From Flavobacterium sp. Root935 (lineage in GTDB: Bacteria > Bacteroidota > Bacteroidia > Flavobacteriales > Flavobacteriaceae), in assembly GCF_001429295.1 (NCBI RefSeq), contig NZ_LMJL01000012.1, positions 950,599-1,005,273 on the forward strand: a DNA stretch of 54,675 nt, in the 5' to 3' direction. Below, in pieces: positions 16,794-26,433 of this stretch (its first letter is position 1; the number at the start of each line of letters is the position of its first letter). The notes under the pieces were generated by a model that did no database searches, was not told where the DNA came from, and was given only the letters and a program-made list of their open reading frames with translations. A program made the position numbers and the translations under genes.

Positions 16794-17742
16794 AAAATTA
16801 AACGAAGAAGAAAAACAAAAACTTAACAACATCGAGCAGGTTCTAAACCAAAGAGTAATTGGTCAGGATCATTGTATTGCAACAGTTGCAGGCTCAATTC
16901 TAGAATCACGATCTGGATTAAGTAAAGCTGGACAGCCGATCGCTTCTTTCTTTTTCTTAGGTCCAACAGGTACTGGTAAAACAGAATTAGCCAAAAGTCT
17001 AGCCGAATTTCTTTTTCAGGATGAGAATGCCATTATACGTTTTGACATGTCTGAATTTAAAGAAGAACATTCCGCAGCCTTGCTTTACGGTGCGCCCCCA
17101 GGGTACGTCGGGTATGAATCCGGTGGATTGCTCGTAAATAAAATTCGTCAAAAGCCATATTCAATAGTTTTATTTGATGAAATAGAAAAAGCGCATCCGT
17201 CTGTTTTTGATGTTTTTCTTCAAATTATGGACGAAGGAAAACTGCACGACCGACTAGGAAAAGAAGGTGATTTCTCTAATGCTATTATTCTTTTTACTTC
17301 GAATATTGGTGCAGACCATATTGTTGAAACTTTTAATAGTGGTAAAATTCCTTCGTCAACTTCTTTAATGGAAATTATGGCAAATTATTTCAGACCAGAA
17401 TTTTTAGGACGTTTAACTGAAATTGTACCTTTTGCGCCTATCAGCAAAGAAAATGCGTTGAAAATATTTGAGATTCATTTGAAAAAAGAGTTTATGGATT
17501 TACTCAAAAACATCAATATTAAAGTCGATATTCCAATAGAAGCTAAACTTTATCTGGCTGAAAATGGGTATAATGCTAAATACGGAGCAAGACCGATTAA
17601 AAGTATCATTCGAACACATTTAAGAAGACCTTTAGCTAAGAAAATAATCTCAGGAGAAATAAAAGATGGAGATTCTGTTTCTGTAGTCATTGAAAACAAT
17701 GAAGTAAAATGGATTAAAGAGGAATTTATCTCTCAAAATTAA
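16780..17742 (+). pseudogene. C-terminal half of a ClpV/ClpB-family AAA+ ATPase (TssH-like)
   Basis: The homologous frame begins mid-protein at GIPAGKL, the linker before the second AAA+ domain in ClpB/ClpV. It runs 320 residues. Seen in order (fragment numbering): Walker A GPTGTGKT (61-68), pore loop GYVGY (108-112), Walker B VLFDEIEKAHP (D133, E134), sensor 1 LFTSNIG, arginine finger FRPEFLGRL and sensor 2 GARPIKS. A normal ClpB/ClpV has about 850 residues, so the N-terminal domain and first AAA+ domain are missing. The first in-frame ATG (17047) lies after Walker A, so any product from it would lack ATP binding. An in-frame stop closes the 5' side. Beside a TssF-like relic, ClpV of a T6SS is the best reading. 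Confidence 0.75.
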
Positions 17743-17756
17743 ACTGAATCTAACAA

Positions 17757-17785
17757 AAAAACGCTAAGATTATCTCTTAGCGTTT
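17757..17785. terminator. Bidirectional terminator between the ClpV fragment and parC
   Basis: AACGCTAAGA pairs with TCTTAGCGTT across five bases, with A-rich and T-rich flanks. It lies between convergent gene ends at 17742 and 17793. Confidence 0.8.
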
Positions 17786-17792
17786 TCATTTT

Positions 17793-20510
17793 TTATTCTA
17801 AAACAAGGCCTATTTGCCCGTCATCATCTAATTCTGTTTCTACAGAATCATCTTCTGATATTTCAGGTTTCTCTGGAACTTCTTCAACTGGTTCGTCGTA
17901 AGGAAGCGGATCTAACAAATTAACTTGTTTTAATTTGTCAGTTGTCAACTGATTTCCTAGAGCCTTGAAGCCTTTTACAGCTATAAAATCTTCAACATCA
18001 ATATGTAAATCTTCTTTTTGAACTCCTTTTACTTTTGCAAAAACCAATTGAGCCACAGGACGATAATCTGTCGACACAATTTCTAACTGCGAATTCGGGT
18101 GATCTGTAATAAAGCTTTCTTCCTTACCTTCATTCTCCACAAGAAAACGTTTCAAGAAATAGCGCTCTTTTTCTCCATCATAATAAATTGCCGAAATTGG
18201 CTTTTTAGGCTTCCATTTTTCCAAAACAATCATATCTTCTTCAAAATGAGTTGATAATTCTGGAATAATGACTTTTAATTTTCCTGACTGGCTAATTATT
18301 AAGATTTTATCTGTTGGTTTAAATTCTCCAAGCAGTTCTCCTCTTCCATCAACATTTAGACGTTTTACAGTATCATCAAACCAAACTTTTCTTGGCAGTA
18401 AAGTCGAAATTCCTTTTTCTTTTAATTCGATTTTCTTGATTGGATATTTTGTTACTAAATTTCCTTTTGATCCACGGCCTTTAATAGCCAGCTTAGCAAA
18501 ATCAATATCGAATTTCAGTTTCTTAATGGTTCCTATTTGACGCAATAATATGGTTACAACCTCAGCTTCTCCATTTGGATTATGTGAAAAATAAACCACT
18601 TGCGAACCATTTGTTCCGTTTGTCAAATCGTATGCTTTGTCACGTGTTACCCCTGTCACATTAAAACGTTTGATATAAGACGGACCCGATTTACCATCAC
18701 GGTACATCATGTTATAAATCGTACGTTTATCACTCTTATCAAAAACAGCAACATGAATTATATCTTTACCTATAAACGTTTTAGCGTCTACTTTTGTGAT
18801 CATCATTGTACCATCTCGTAAAAACACAATTACATCATCAATATCAGAACAATCGGCAACGTATTCGTCTTTCTTTAAGCTGGTTCCAACAAAACCTTCT
18901 TCTCGGTTTACGTACAATTTGGTATTACGTAAAACTACTTTGGTTGCTTCGACATTATCAAAAACACGAAGCTCTGTCTGACGTTCACGACCTTTTCCGT
19001 ATTTTTCTTTTAATTTGGTAAAATATGCAATTGCAAAATCTGTTAAATGCTCCAGATTATGCTCGACTTCTTTCATTTCTTCTTCTAATCTAGAAATCAA
19101 TTCATCGGCTTTATCCGAGTCAAAACGGGTAATACGAATCATAGGGATTTGAGTCAAACGCTGTAAATCCTCATCAGTGATTTCCCTAACGAATGATTTT
19201 TTGAAAGGCTCAAAACGATCGTATAAATATTTGTAAAGCGATTCTCTGTCTCCATACAACTTGAAATCAATATACATTTCTTCGCGAATGAATATCTTTT
19301 CTAAAGTAGAGAAATGCCATTTATTTTTTAATTCTTCTAAATGAATTTCTAATTCCTGACGAAGCAAATCTACGGTTCTGTGCGTTGAAATTTTCAACAT
19401 TTCAGAAACCCCGATAAACAACGGTTTATTATCTTCAATCACACAGCCTAAAGGTGCAACAGAAGTTTCGCATGCTGTAAAAGCAAATAAAGCATCAATT
19501 GTTTTATCTGGAGAAACGCCTGGAAAAAGATGAATCAAAATCTCAACATCGGCTGCTGTGTTGTCTTCAATTTTCTTGATTTTGATTTTACCTTTATCAT
19601 TGGCTTTCAAAATACTATCAATTAAACTTGATGTATTGGTCGAAAACGGAATCTGCGTAATTACCAATGTATTTTTGTCTAATTGCGAAATCTTAGCACG
19701 TACACGCACACGTCCGCCACGCATTCCGTCATTATAATTGGAAACGTCGGCAATACCTGCCGTCATAAAATCAGGGTAAAGTGTAAAAGGCTTTCCTTTT
19801 AAAATCTTGATCGAAGCATCAATTAACTCGTTGAAGTTGTGAGGCAGCACTTTTGTAGAAAGTCCAACTGCAATACCTTCTGCACCTTGTGCCAAAAGCA
19901 ATGGGAATTTTACTGGAAGATTGTTTGGTTCTGCACGACGACCATCATACGAAACTCCCCAATCTGTAATTTTTGGAGAATATAAAACCTCCAACGCAAA
20001 TTTAGATAAACGTGCCTCAATGTAACGCGAAGCTGCCGCTCCGTCGCCTGTTAAAATATTACCCCAGTTTCCCTGGCAGTCAATTAGTAAATCTTTTTGA
20101 CCAATCTGTACCATAGCGTCACCAATACTCGCATCTCCGTGTGGGTGATACTGCATGGTGTGCCCTACTACATTGGCAACTTTGTTATATCGACCATCAT
20201 CCAGCTCTTTTAAAGAGTGCATAATACGACGCTGAACAGGTTTAAATCCGTCCTCGATAGCAGGAACTGCACGTTCCAGAATTACATACGAAGCATAATC
20301 CAAAAACCAGTCTTTGTACATTCCCGTTACTTTTGTAATAACGTCTTCGCCTTCTTCTTCTTGGTTTTCGTAAAAATGCTGTCCTTCAAAATGCTTAGCA
20401 TCTACATCGATAATCTCATCTTCATCTCCATCCTGATTATCCATCAGGTTTTCATCTGAATTATTCTCGTCGTCGTTTGGAATTATGTTATCGTCTTCTT
20501 CGTCTTTCAT
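17793..20510 (-). CDS. parC: DNA topoisomerase IV subunit A
   Basis: Catalytic subunit of topoisomerase IV, which decatenates daughter chromosomes together with ParE. The 905-residue protein has a strongly acidic N-terminal extension (about residues 1-57), then the breakage-reunion domain. The active tyrosine is in AAASRYIEARL (Tyr163) and the quinolone-determining region in HPHGDASIGDAMV (122-134). A divergent beta-pinwheel C-terminal region follows, with another acidic tail. At the position equal to E. coli GyrA Ser83 there is Ala127, while Asp131 matches GyrA Asp87. It lies 57 bases downstream of parE on the same strand, so the two are probably one operon. The pairing with a 622-residue ParE supports ParC over GyrA. 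Confidence 0.93.
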   Translation of the reverse strand: MKDEEDDNIIPNDDENNSDENLMDNQDGDEDEIIDVDAKHFEGQHFYENQEEEGEDVITKVTGMYKDWFLDYASYVILERAVPAIEDGFKPVQRRIMHSLKELDDGRYNKVANVVGHTMQYHPHGDASIGDAMVQIGQKDLLIDCQGNWGNILTGDGAAASRYIEARLSKFALEVLYSPKITDWGVSYDGRRAEPNNLPVKFPLLLAQGAEGIAVGLSTKVLPHNFNELIDASIKILKGKPFTLYPDFMTAGIADVSNYNDGMRGGRVRVRAKISQLDKNTLVITQIPFSTNTSSLIDSILKANDKGKIKIKKIEDNTAADVEILIHLFPGVSPDKTIDALFAFTACETSVAPLGCVIEDNKPLFIGVSEMLKISTHRTVDLLRQELEIHLEELKNKWHFSTLEKIFIREEMYIDFKLYGDRESLYKYLYDRFEPFKKSFVREITDEDLQRLTQIPMIRITRFDSDKADELISRLEEEMKEVEHNLEHLTDFAIAYFTKLKEKYGKGRERQTELRVFDNVEATKVVLRNTKLYVNREEGFVGTSLKKDEYVADCSDIDDVIVFLRDGTMMITKVDAKTFIGKDIIHVAVFDKSDKRTIYNMMYRDGKSGPSYIKRFNVTGVTRDKAYDLTNGTNGSQVVYFSHNPNGEAEVVTILLRQIGTIKKLKFDIDFAKLAIKGRGSKGNLVTKYPIKKIELKEKGISTLLPRKVWFDDTVKRLNVDGRGELLGEFKPTDKILIISQSGKLKVIIPELSTHFEEDMIVLEKWKPKKPISAIYYDGEKERYFLKRFLVENEGKEESFITDHPNSQLEIVSTDYRPVAQLVFAKVKGVQKEDLHIDVEDFIAVKGFKALGNQLTTDKLKQVNLLDPLPYDEPVEEVPEKPEISEDDSVETELDDDGQIGLVLE

Positions 20511-20567
20511 ATATTTTGTTCAGTATAACTACTAAAAAATTCTTCTATAATTCTTTTATTCTTTCTT

Positions 20568-22436
20568 CTAAACCTCTACCAACTCATCAATCTCCACCTT
20601 CAAATTCTTGATAATAAAATCTTGTCTGTCTGGAGTATTTTTCCCCATATAGAAAGATAATAATTGCTCAATAGAAGTGTTTTTATCCATCATAACAGGA
20701 TCAAGGCGAATGGTTTCTCCAATAAAGTTTTTGAACTCATCTGGCGAAATCTCCCCCAAACCTTTAAATCGGGTGATTTCTGGTTTTGGTTTTAGTTTTT
20801 CAATGGCTTCTTTTCTTTCTTCTTCAGAATAACAGTAAATGGTTTCTTTTTTGTTTCGAACCCTGAAAAGAGGCGTTTGCAAAATGTACAAATGCCCTTC
20901 TTTAATTAATTCTGGAAAAAACTGTAAAAAGAAAGTAATCAAAAGCAAACGAATGTGCATTCCGTCGACATCGGCATCGGTTGCGATTACGATGTTGTTG
21001 TAACGTAATTTTTCCAGTCCGTCTTCGATATCCAAGGCTGCCTGAAGTAAGTTGAATTCTTCATTCTCATACACAATTTTCTTCGTCATTCCGTAAGAAT
21101 TCAAAGGCTTACCACGCAAACTGAAAACGGCTTGCGTATTCACGTCGCGTGACTTTGTAATTGATCCAGAAGCCGAATCTCCCTCGGTAATAAAAAGTGT
21201 GCTTTCTAAGTTTCTTGGGTTTTTGGTATCTGGAAGATGCGCGCGGCAGTCTCTTAATTTTTTATTATGAAGATTGGCCTTTTTAGCACGATCTGTAGCC
21301 AGTTTTCTAATTCCTGATAATTCTTTACGTTCGCGTTCTGCCTGCAGAATTTTACGCAATAAAGCTTCGGCAGTCGGTGGGTTTTTATGTAAATAATTAT
21401 CTAATTTGGTTTTAATGAAATCATTTACGAAAGTACGAACAGAAACAGGAGGTGTTCCATCATCTGAACCCATATCTGTAGAACCTAATTTTGTTTTGGT
21501 CTGAGACTCAAAAACAGGTTCCATTACTTTAATACTAATCGCACTCACAATCGATTTTCTTACATCTGATGCCTCGAAATTCTTATTGTAAAATTCACGA
21601 ATTGTTTTTACAACAGCTTCACGATAGGCCGCTAGGTGCGTTCCTCCCTGCGTTGTATTCTGACCGTTCACAAAAGAGTGATATTCTTCGCTGTACTGCG
21701 TTTTACTGTGTGTTAACGCAACTTCGATATCATGCTCTTTTAAATGAATAATTGGGTATTCTAAATCTTCTTCGCTAATTGTCTCTTCTAATAAATCCCG
21801 AAGTCCGTTTTCTGAATAATATTTTTCTCCGTTAAAAATAATCGTCAAACCATTGTTTAAGTAACAATAGTTTTTGACCATTTTGATCACATATTCTAAA
21901 CGGAATTTATAGTTTTTGAAGATCGTTTCATCTGGCGTAAAAGTCACTTTGGTTCCTTTACGTTTTGTTGTATCAATTACATCTTCTTCTGAAACTAAAT
22001 TTCCTGCAGAAAACTCCGCCGCTTTTTGTTTATCGTCACGAACAGATTCTACACGGAAATAATTGGAAAGCGCATTTACCGCTTTTGTTCCGACACCATT
22101 CAAACCAACTGATTTTTGGAAAGCTTTAGAATCGTATTTTCCACCTGTATTCATTTTCGAAACTACATCGACAACTTTTCCTAACGGAATTCCACGTCCG
22201 TAATCACGAACGGAAACCGTTTTATCCTTGATTGTCACTTCAATAGTTTTTCCAGAGCCCATTACGAACTCATCGATACAGTTATCTAAAACCTCTTTTA
22301 AAAGAATGTAAATACCATCGTCTGGAGAAGAACCGTCCCCCAACTTTCCGATGTACATCCCTGGACGCATACGAATATGTTCTTTCCAGTCGAGTGATCG
22401 AATATTATCTTCGGTATATTGATTTTGCTCTAGCAT
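20568..22436 (-). CDS. parE: DNA topoisomerase IV subunit B
   Basis: ATPase subunit of topoisomerase IV. The 622-residue protein has the GHKL ATPase motifs (LKEVLDNCIDEFV with E48 and N52; DYGRGIPLG; GLNGVGTKAVNALS), the transducer domain, and a TOPRIM domain with EGDSASGS and DADVDGMHIR. The length suits ParE rather than the longer GyrB of some groups. It is transcribed towards parC. Upstream, the 163-base gap to pncB is AT-rich and holds no clear consensus promoter. Confidence in topoisomerase IV over gyrase rests on linkage to parC and length. Confidence 0.93.
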   Translation of the reverse strand: MLEQNQYTEDNIRSLDWKEHIRMRPGMYIGKLGDGSSPDDGIYILLKEVLDNCIDEFVMGSGKTIEVTIKDKTVSVRDYGRGIPLGKVVDVVSKMNTGGKYDSKAFQKSVGLNGVGTKAVNALSNYFRVESVRDDKQKAAEFSAGNLVSEEDVIDTTKRKGTKVTFTPDETIFKNYKFRLEYVIKMVKNYCYLNNGLTIIFNGEKYYSENGLRDLLEETISEEDLEYPIIHLKEHDIEVALTHSKTQYSEEYHSFVNGQNTTQGGTHLAAYREAVVKTIREFYNKNFEASDVRKSIVSAISIKVMEPVFESQTKTKLGSTDMGSDDGTPPVSVRTFVNDFIKTKLDNYLHKNPPTAEALLRKILQAERERKELSGIRKLATDRAKKANLHNKKLRDCRAHLPDTKNPRNLESTLFITEGDSASGSITKSRDVNTQAVFSLRGKPLNSYGMTKKIVYENEEFNLLQAALDIEDGLEKLRYNNIVIATDADVDGMHIRLLLITFFLQFFPELIKEGHLYILQTPLFRVRNKKETIYCYSEEERKEAIEKLKPKPEITRFKGLGEISPDEFKNFIGETIRLDPVMMDKNTSIEQLLSFYMGKNTPDRQDFIIKNLKVEIDELVEV

Positions 22437-22599
22437 AAGGTGAATTGGATTTTTGGCTAATGTACCATTTATCGGTAAAAAATGAAAGCGTATTTTTTTT
22501 TTGTTATGAATAATAACAGTTTAAAAATCTATTTAAATTGATTTTAAAATAAAACGGACGCTAAAATTATCAAAAAACTGCATTTTCAGCAAAAAAATA

Positions 22600-23775
22600 C
22601 TATTTGATTCCGAGTACTTGTTTTGCCAAAGTAATCATTTCGGGAGTTCCAGTATTTTTATTTTTTTCGTCAGAAAGCTTTACTACGCCCTGCCAATGTA
22701 TATTATCGGGTTTTGTGTCGGTTAATTTGATAACCATATTCATGGCAGGAAGACCAACATCATTAGTGAAATTTGTTCCAATTCCAAATGACGTTTTGAT
22801 TTTGTCCTGACAAAAATCGACAATCTTTTTTACTTTATCGTAATTCAATGAATCTGAAAAAACAATAGCTTTCGATTTGGGATCAATTCCCATTTTAACG
22901 TAATGCGAAATCACTTTTTGGGCAAATTCGATTGGGTCGCCGCTGTCATGTCGGACACCATCAAAAAGTTTGGAATATTTTTTATCAAATTGATTGAAAA
23001 ATATCTCTGTAGTGTAAGTATCTGTTAAGGCAATTCCGAGGTCGCCTCCATAAACTTGCGTCCAATGTTCTAAACTTATAGAATTGGCCATTTTAAAGCC
23101 ATATTGTGCGGCATGAAACATAAACCATTCATGGGCATGCGTGCCTAAAGGCCTTCTGTTATTGACCATTGCAAAATGCACATTACTGGTGCCAATAAAA
23201 CTTTGTCCGCCGTATGTCTTCAAAGTTTCATTTACCAAATCATGTACATCATACGAATGACGGCGTCTTGTGCCGAATTCTAAAACCGAAACTCCTAATT
23301 TATTGTAATTGTCAATTTTCTCTTTTGTCAAATCTTTTATCGCTTCATCATTCAATCGAGTTAAATGATTTGACTTGTAAAAAAGTTCTGAAATCAAAGC
23401 CATCAAAGGTACTTCCCACAAAATGGTTCTGTACCAAAATCCTTCAACAGTAACTTTTATTTCTGAACCTTCCTGGCTAATCTGCACTTCAGATGGATCA
23501 AAACTATAACCTTGCAGAAAATCTAAATAAGTTGGATCAAGATAAGGGCAATAATGTGATAAATAACTTTTTTCTTCTTTCGTTAACCGAAGATCTGCCA
23601 TTGCATCTACCGAACTGCGAAGTAAATCTGCGAAACCGGCTGGAAAAATATGTTTTCCTCGATTTATAAATCCGTAACGAACTTTTGCCTTAGGAAAAAG
23701 CTTTATTACAGCATGCTGCATTGTAAATTTGTAGAAATCATTGTCTAAAATAGATTTCAGGAAAGTTGTTTCCAT
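22600..23775 (-). CDS. pncB: Nicotinate phosphoribosyltransferase
   Basis: Cytoplasmic enzyme that converts nicotinate and PRPP (with ATP) to nicotinate mononucleotide in the NAD salvage (Preiss-Handler) pathway. The 391-residue protein matches the PncB length. It shows the N-terminal DNDFYKFTMQHAV region, FGTRRRHS (167-174), the histidine-containing GTHAHEW (211-217), and the phosphate-binding VRHDSGDP segment. No other NAD gene is nearby. It is separated from parE by 163 bases on the same strand. Confidence 0.94.
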   Translation of the reverse strand: METTFLKSILDNDFYKFTMQHAVIKLFPKAKVRYGFINRGKHIFPAGFADLLRSSVDAMADLRLTKEEKSYLSHYCPYLDPTYLDFLQGYSFDPSEVQISQEGSEIKVTVEGFWYRTILWEVPLMALISELFYKSNHLTRLNDEAIKDLTKEKIDNYNKLGVSVLEFGTRRRHSYDVHDLVNETLKTYGGQSFIGTSNVHFAMVNNRRPLGTHAHEWFMFHAAQYGFKMANSISLEHWTQVYGGDLGIALTDTYTTEIFFNQFDKKYSKLFDGVRHDSGDPIEFAQKVISHYVKMGIDPKSKAIVFSDSLNYDKVKKIVDFCQDKIKTSFGIGTNFTNDVGLPAMNMVIKLTDTKPDNIHWQGVVKLSDEKNKNTGTPEMITLAKQVLGIK

Positions 23776-23821
23776 AGCTTTTTAATTCGAATCATTACTT
23801 GCTAAGATACGTCAATTAAAT

Positions 23822-24802
23822 CTATTTTGGAAGTATTTTGAAAGACACAACACTACTCGTATTTACAAAAATAGTAATATAGTCTCCTACGTTATTATCA
23901 ATAAGAATTTGAAATTCTAAACCGCCTCGTTTCTCTTTTGGATTTTGAACTTTAACTGCCTGATTCTTTTTATTGAGATAAAAAACCTGATTTGATTTTG
24001 AAACATTTTTGATTTCAAAATCGATTTTATCTCCTCTCCTAACCTCTAAAATTCCAGAATCTGGAGCTTTTATTTTATAATCTTCCTCGATTGTTTTATT
24101 ATAAATTAAAGGCCCGTTTAAGAAATCTTCTTTGCTTAATCTATTTCCTAAAAAAGAACCCGAATCTGGAAAATGTTTAGCAAAGAAATAATCGGGATCT
24201 GTATCGAAATAAATAGGCGCAAAATCATTTACCATTCTGCCTTTACTGCTGTCATAGTAACCCTGCCCCCAAGTTACATCAATTAAACGCCACTTTTTAT
24301 CAATCAAAACCATATTCCAGGCATGATTAGAAGATGTTGTTTTTCGCCCAATATCACGAACTGAAGTTTTAGAATCTCCACGGATTATTTCACATTTAAT
24401 TCCCACTAAAGAAGCCAAATGCTGATACAAAGCCGTAAAGCCTTCACAAACTGCTTTTTTTGAAGTAAATGCTTTCTGAATCAAATCATCATTCATCTGT
24501 TTTATTTTTCGCTGCTTTTCGGCTTCTGAAGAATAGGTAAAACCGCGCACTCTTGGCGGATTCAAATAAGCATTATAATCGTATTTTATATTGAGAGCAA
24601 TCCAAGTGTAAATAGCACGTGCGCGATCATAATCCGAATTAAAATCATTCTCGATTTTATCGGCTAACTTTTCTGTGGTATTAAAGCTTTTAGGATATTT
24701 TGCAACGATTCTATCTACTTCACTAAGCTTTTGTGCGAAAGTAAAATTTAGAAAAAAGATATGCAGAAAAAGAAATACAAAAGCAGTTTTGTGTATTCTC
24801 AT
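23822..24802 (-). CDS. Secreted transglutaminase-like domain protein
   Basis: The 326-residue protein has a signal peptide (about 1-23, ending FTFAQ). A transglutaminase-like cysteine-protease fold follows, with the triad C119 (KAVCEGFTALYQHL), H160 (SSNHAWNMV) and D175 (LIDVTWG). A C-terminal beta domain spans about 235-326. Bacterial proteins of this class are usually peptidases or peptide-modifying enzymes in the periplasm, and true protein crosslinking is not assumed. Its start lies one base from the stop of the FMN reductase gene upstream on the same strand, so the two are probably co-transcribed. Confidence 0.87.
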   Translation of the reverse strand: MRIHKTAFVFLFLHIFFLNFTFAQKLSEVDRIVAKYPKSFNTTEKLADKIENDFNSDYDRARAIYTWIALNIKYDYNAYLNPPRVRGFTYSSEAEKQRKIKQMNDDLIQKAFTSKKAVCEGFTALYQHLASLVGIKCEIIRGDSKTSVRDIGRKTTSSNHAWNMVLIDKKWRLIDVTWGQGYYDSSKGRMVNDFAPIYFDTDPDYFFAKHFPDSGSFLGNRLSKEDFLNGPLIYNKTIEEDYKIKAPDSGILEVRRGDKIDFEIKNVSKSNQVFYLNKKNQAVKVQNPKEKRGGLEFQILIDNNVGDYITIFVNTSSVVSFKILPK

Positions 24803-24803
24803 T

Positions 24804-25328
24804 TTAAAAACAATCTTTGATAATATCTCTTAATTCTTTGTCTAATTCGGCATTAGAAATTTGATTTTTCTCTAAATCAAAATTGGCATTAAATGCCGGA
24901 AGCGAAAATGAAGCTTTAATTTCTGCACCATATCTTGGCAAAGCATTACGAGCTATTTCTAAAACAGATGCCCCGCCTCTTGTTCCAGGTGATGTCGCCA
25001 TTAAGAGCATTGGCTTTTTCTGAAAGACTTCTTTATTAATTCTCGAGCTCCAATCGAATATGTTTTTAAATGCAGTTGAATAATTGTTATTGTTTTCTGC
25101 CAATGAAACCACTAATACATCTGCGCTTTCTATTTTGGCAAGAAATGCTTTTGCAAGTTCATGCTGACCGATTTCTTTCTCAGTATCAACGCTGAAAATA
25201 GGCATTTCAAAATCGTTTAAATCTAAAACTTCAACCTCAGCATTTTCAAATAAACTTGATGCATAAGTTGCTAAACGTTTATTGATTGAATGCTGGCTGT
25301 TACTTCCTCCAAAGGCTATTATTTTCAT
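24804..25328 (-). CDS. NADPH-dependent FMN reductase family oxidoreductase
   Basis: A flavodoxin-like fold protein of 174 residues. The FMN phosphate loop is GGSNSQHSIN (7-16), and a second flavin segment is ATSPGTRGG (about 111-119). Family members reduce FMN, azo dyes, quinones or metals using NAD(P)H. The transglutaminase gene follows immediately. The substrate cannot be told. Confidence 0.87.
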   Translation of the reverse strand: MKIIAFGGSNSQHSINKRLATYASSLFENAEVEVLDLNDFEMPIFSVDTEKEIGQHELAKAFLAKIESADVLVVSLAENNNNYSTAFKNIFDWSSRINKEVFQKKPMLLMATSPGTRGGASVLEIARNALPRYGAEIKASFSLPAFNANFDLEKNQISNAELDKELRDIIKDCF

Positions 25329-25396
25329 ATTCGTGGTATTTATTTTATTTTAGTAACAAAGTTCTTGCCACATATTTTAAAGATCAAAATTTGCGG

Positions 25397-26317
25397 CTAA
25401 GCATTATTATCGATTTCGTAAATCTCTTTTTGAATCTCAACTGAATATTCGTTAGGATAAATTTTTCCGCCGTACGATTTTGCGTATACTTTGGTAAATT
25501 CTGCTCCAAAATACAGAATAATTGCCGAATAATAAACCCAAACCAAAATTATTATAACAGATCCCGCAGCACCGTAAACAGAGGCTACTGTAGAACTTCC
25601 TAAATAAAAACCGATAGCAAATTTACCAATCATAAAAAGCACCGCTGTAACTCCAGAACCTATAAAGGCATCTTTCCATCTTATTTTTCCGTCTGGAAGA
25701 GTTCTAAAAATTATGGCAAAAAGAAGGGTAATACTAGCCAGTACAAGTACAACATTTACCACATAAAACAAGTAAACCGTACTCTCTGGAAAATATATTT
25801 TTAAGCGCGAGCTCACTAAATCTAAAGTTGTATTTACTAAAAGACTCACCAGCATTAAAAAACCTACTGATGCTATCATCGAAAAAGACATTAATCTATT
25901 TTGAATAAACTTCTTAACTCCTTTATCTGGCTTGGCGCGTAACCCCCAAATAAAATTAATAGAACTTTGTATTTCGGCAAAAACCCCCGACGCTCCAATC
26001 AATAACATCACAATTCCGAAGATGGTTGCAAACATATTATCACCAGATAATTGAACATTTTTTATCGCTTCCTGAATTTGACCCGCTGCACTATTACCAA
26101 CCATGCCATTTATTTGTCCATATAATTGACCCGTTACCGCATCTTCTCCAAAGAAAAAACCACAAATAGTAATGATAATAATCAACAAAGGAGGCAATGC
26201 AAATATGGTATAATAAGATAAAGCGGCACTTAGCTTGATAGCATTGTCATCGTTGAATTCTAAAAAGGTGTTTTTCAATAGAAACCATGACTTGGAGAAT
26301 ATATTTTTGATTTTCAT
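25397..26317 (-). CDS. YihY/BrkB family inner-membrane protein
   Basis: From the preferred start the protein has 306 residues and about six membrane helices. It carries the family phrases KLSAALSYYTIFALPPLL, SSINFIWGLRAKP and VASVYGAAGSVIIILVWVYYSAIILYFGAEFTK. The family was once called ribonuclease BN, but the true tRNase is a different protein and no nuclease role should be inferred. The frame extends to an ATG at 26353, but a TAAATTTG -7 element lies inside that extension (26341-26348, minus strand), so the ATG at 26317 is chosen. The role of YihY proteins is not settled. Confidence 0.85.
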   Translation of the reverse strand: MKIKNIFSKSWFLLKNTFLEFNDDNAIKLSAALSYYTIFALPPLLIIIITICGFFFGEDAVTGQLYGQINGMVGNSAAGQIQEAIKNVQLSGDNMFATIFGIVMLLIGASGVFAEIQSSINFIWGLRAKPDKGVKKFIQNRLMSFSMIASVGFLMLVSLLVNTTLDLVSSRLKIYFPESTVYLFYVVNVVLVLASITLLFAIIFRTLPDGKIRWKDAFIGSGVTAVLFMIGKFAIGFYLGSSTVASVYGAAGSVIIILVWVYYSAIILYFGAEFTKVYAKSYGGKIYPNEYSVEIQKEIYEIDNNA

Positions 26318-26340
26318 TTGCTGATTTTTTGAGATACTCT

Positions 26341-26348
26341 CAAATTTA
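26341..26348 (-). promoter_or_regulatory. -7 element TAAATTTG of the YihY gene
   Basis: The element matches TAnnTTTG on the minus strand, 23 bases before the ATG at 26317. No TTG is found at the ideal -33 distance. Confidence 0.45.
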
Positions 26349-26433
26349 CGCATTAATCAAAATCTTAAATTCTCGTTTTTTAGTGGAATCTTATATTTTT
26401 TCCATGTTAGTTTAAGATTAAAAAGCAGAATAT

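Noticed and set aside
17047..17742. Intact small Clp-type ATPase starting at 17047
   Set aside because: Homology continues upstream to 16780 and includes Walker A, which this start would discard. An in-frame stop then cuts it off. It is a truncated gene.
25397..26317. Ribonuclease BN
   Set aside because: YihY-family membrane proteins were misnamed. No nuclease motif is present.
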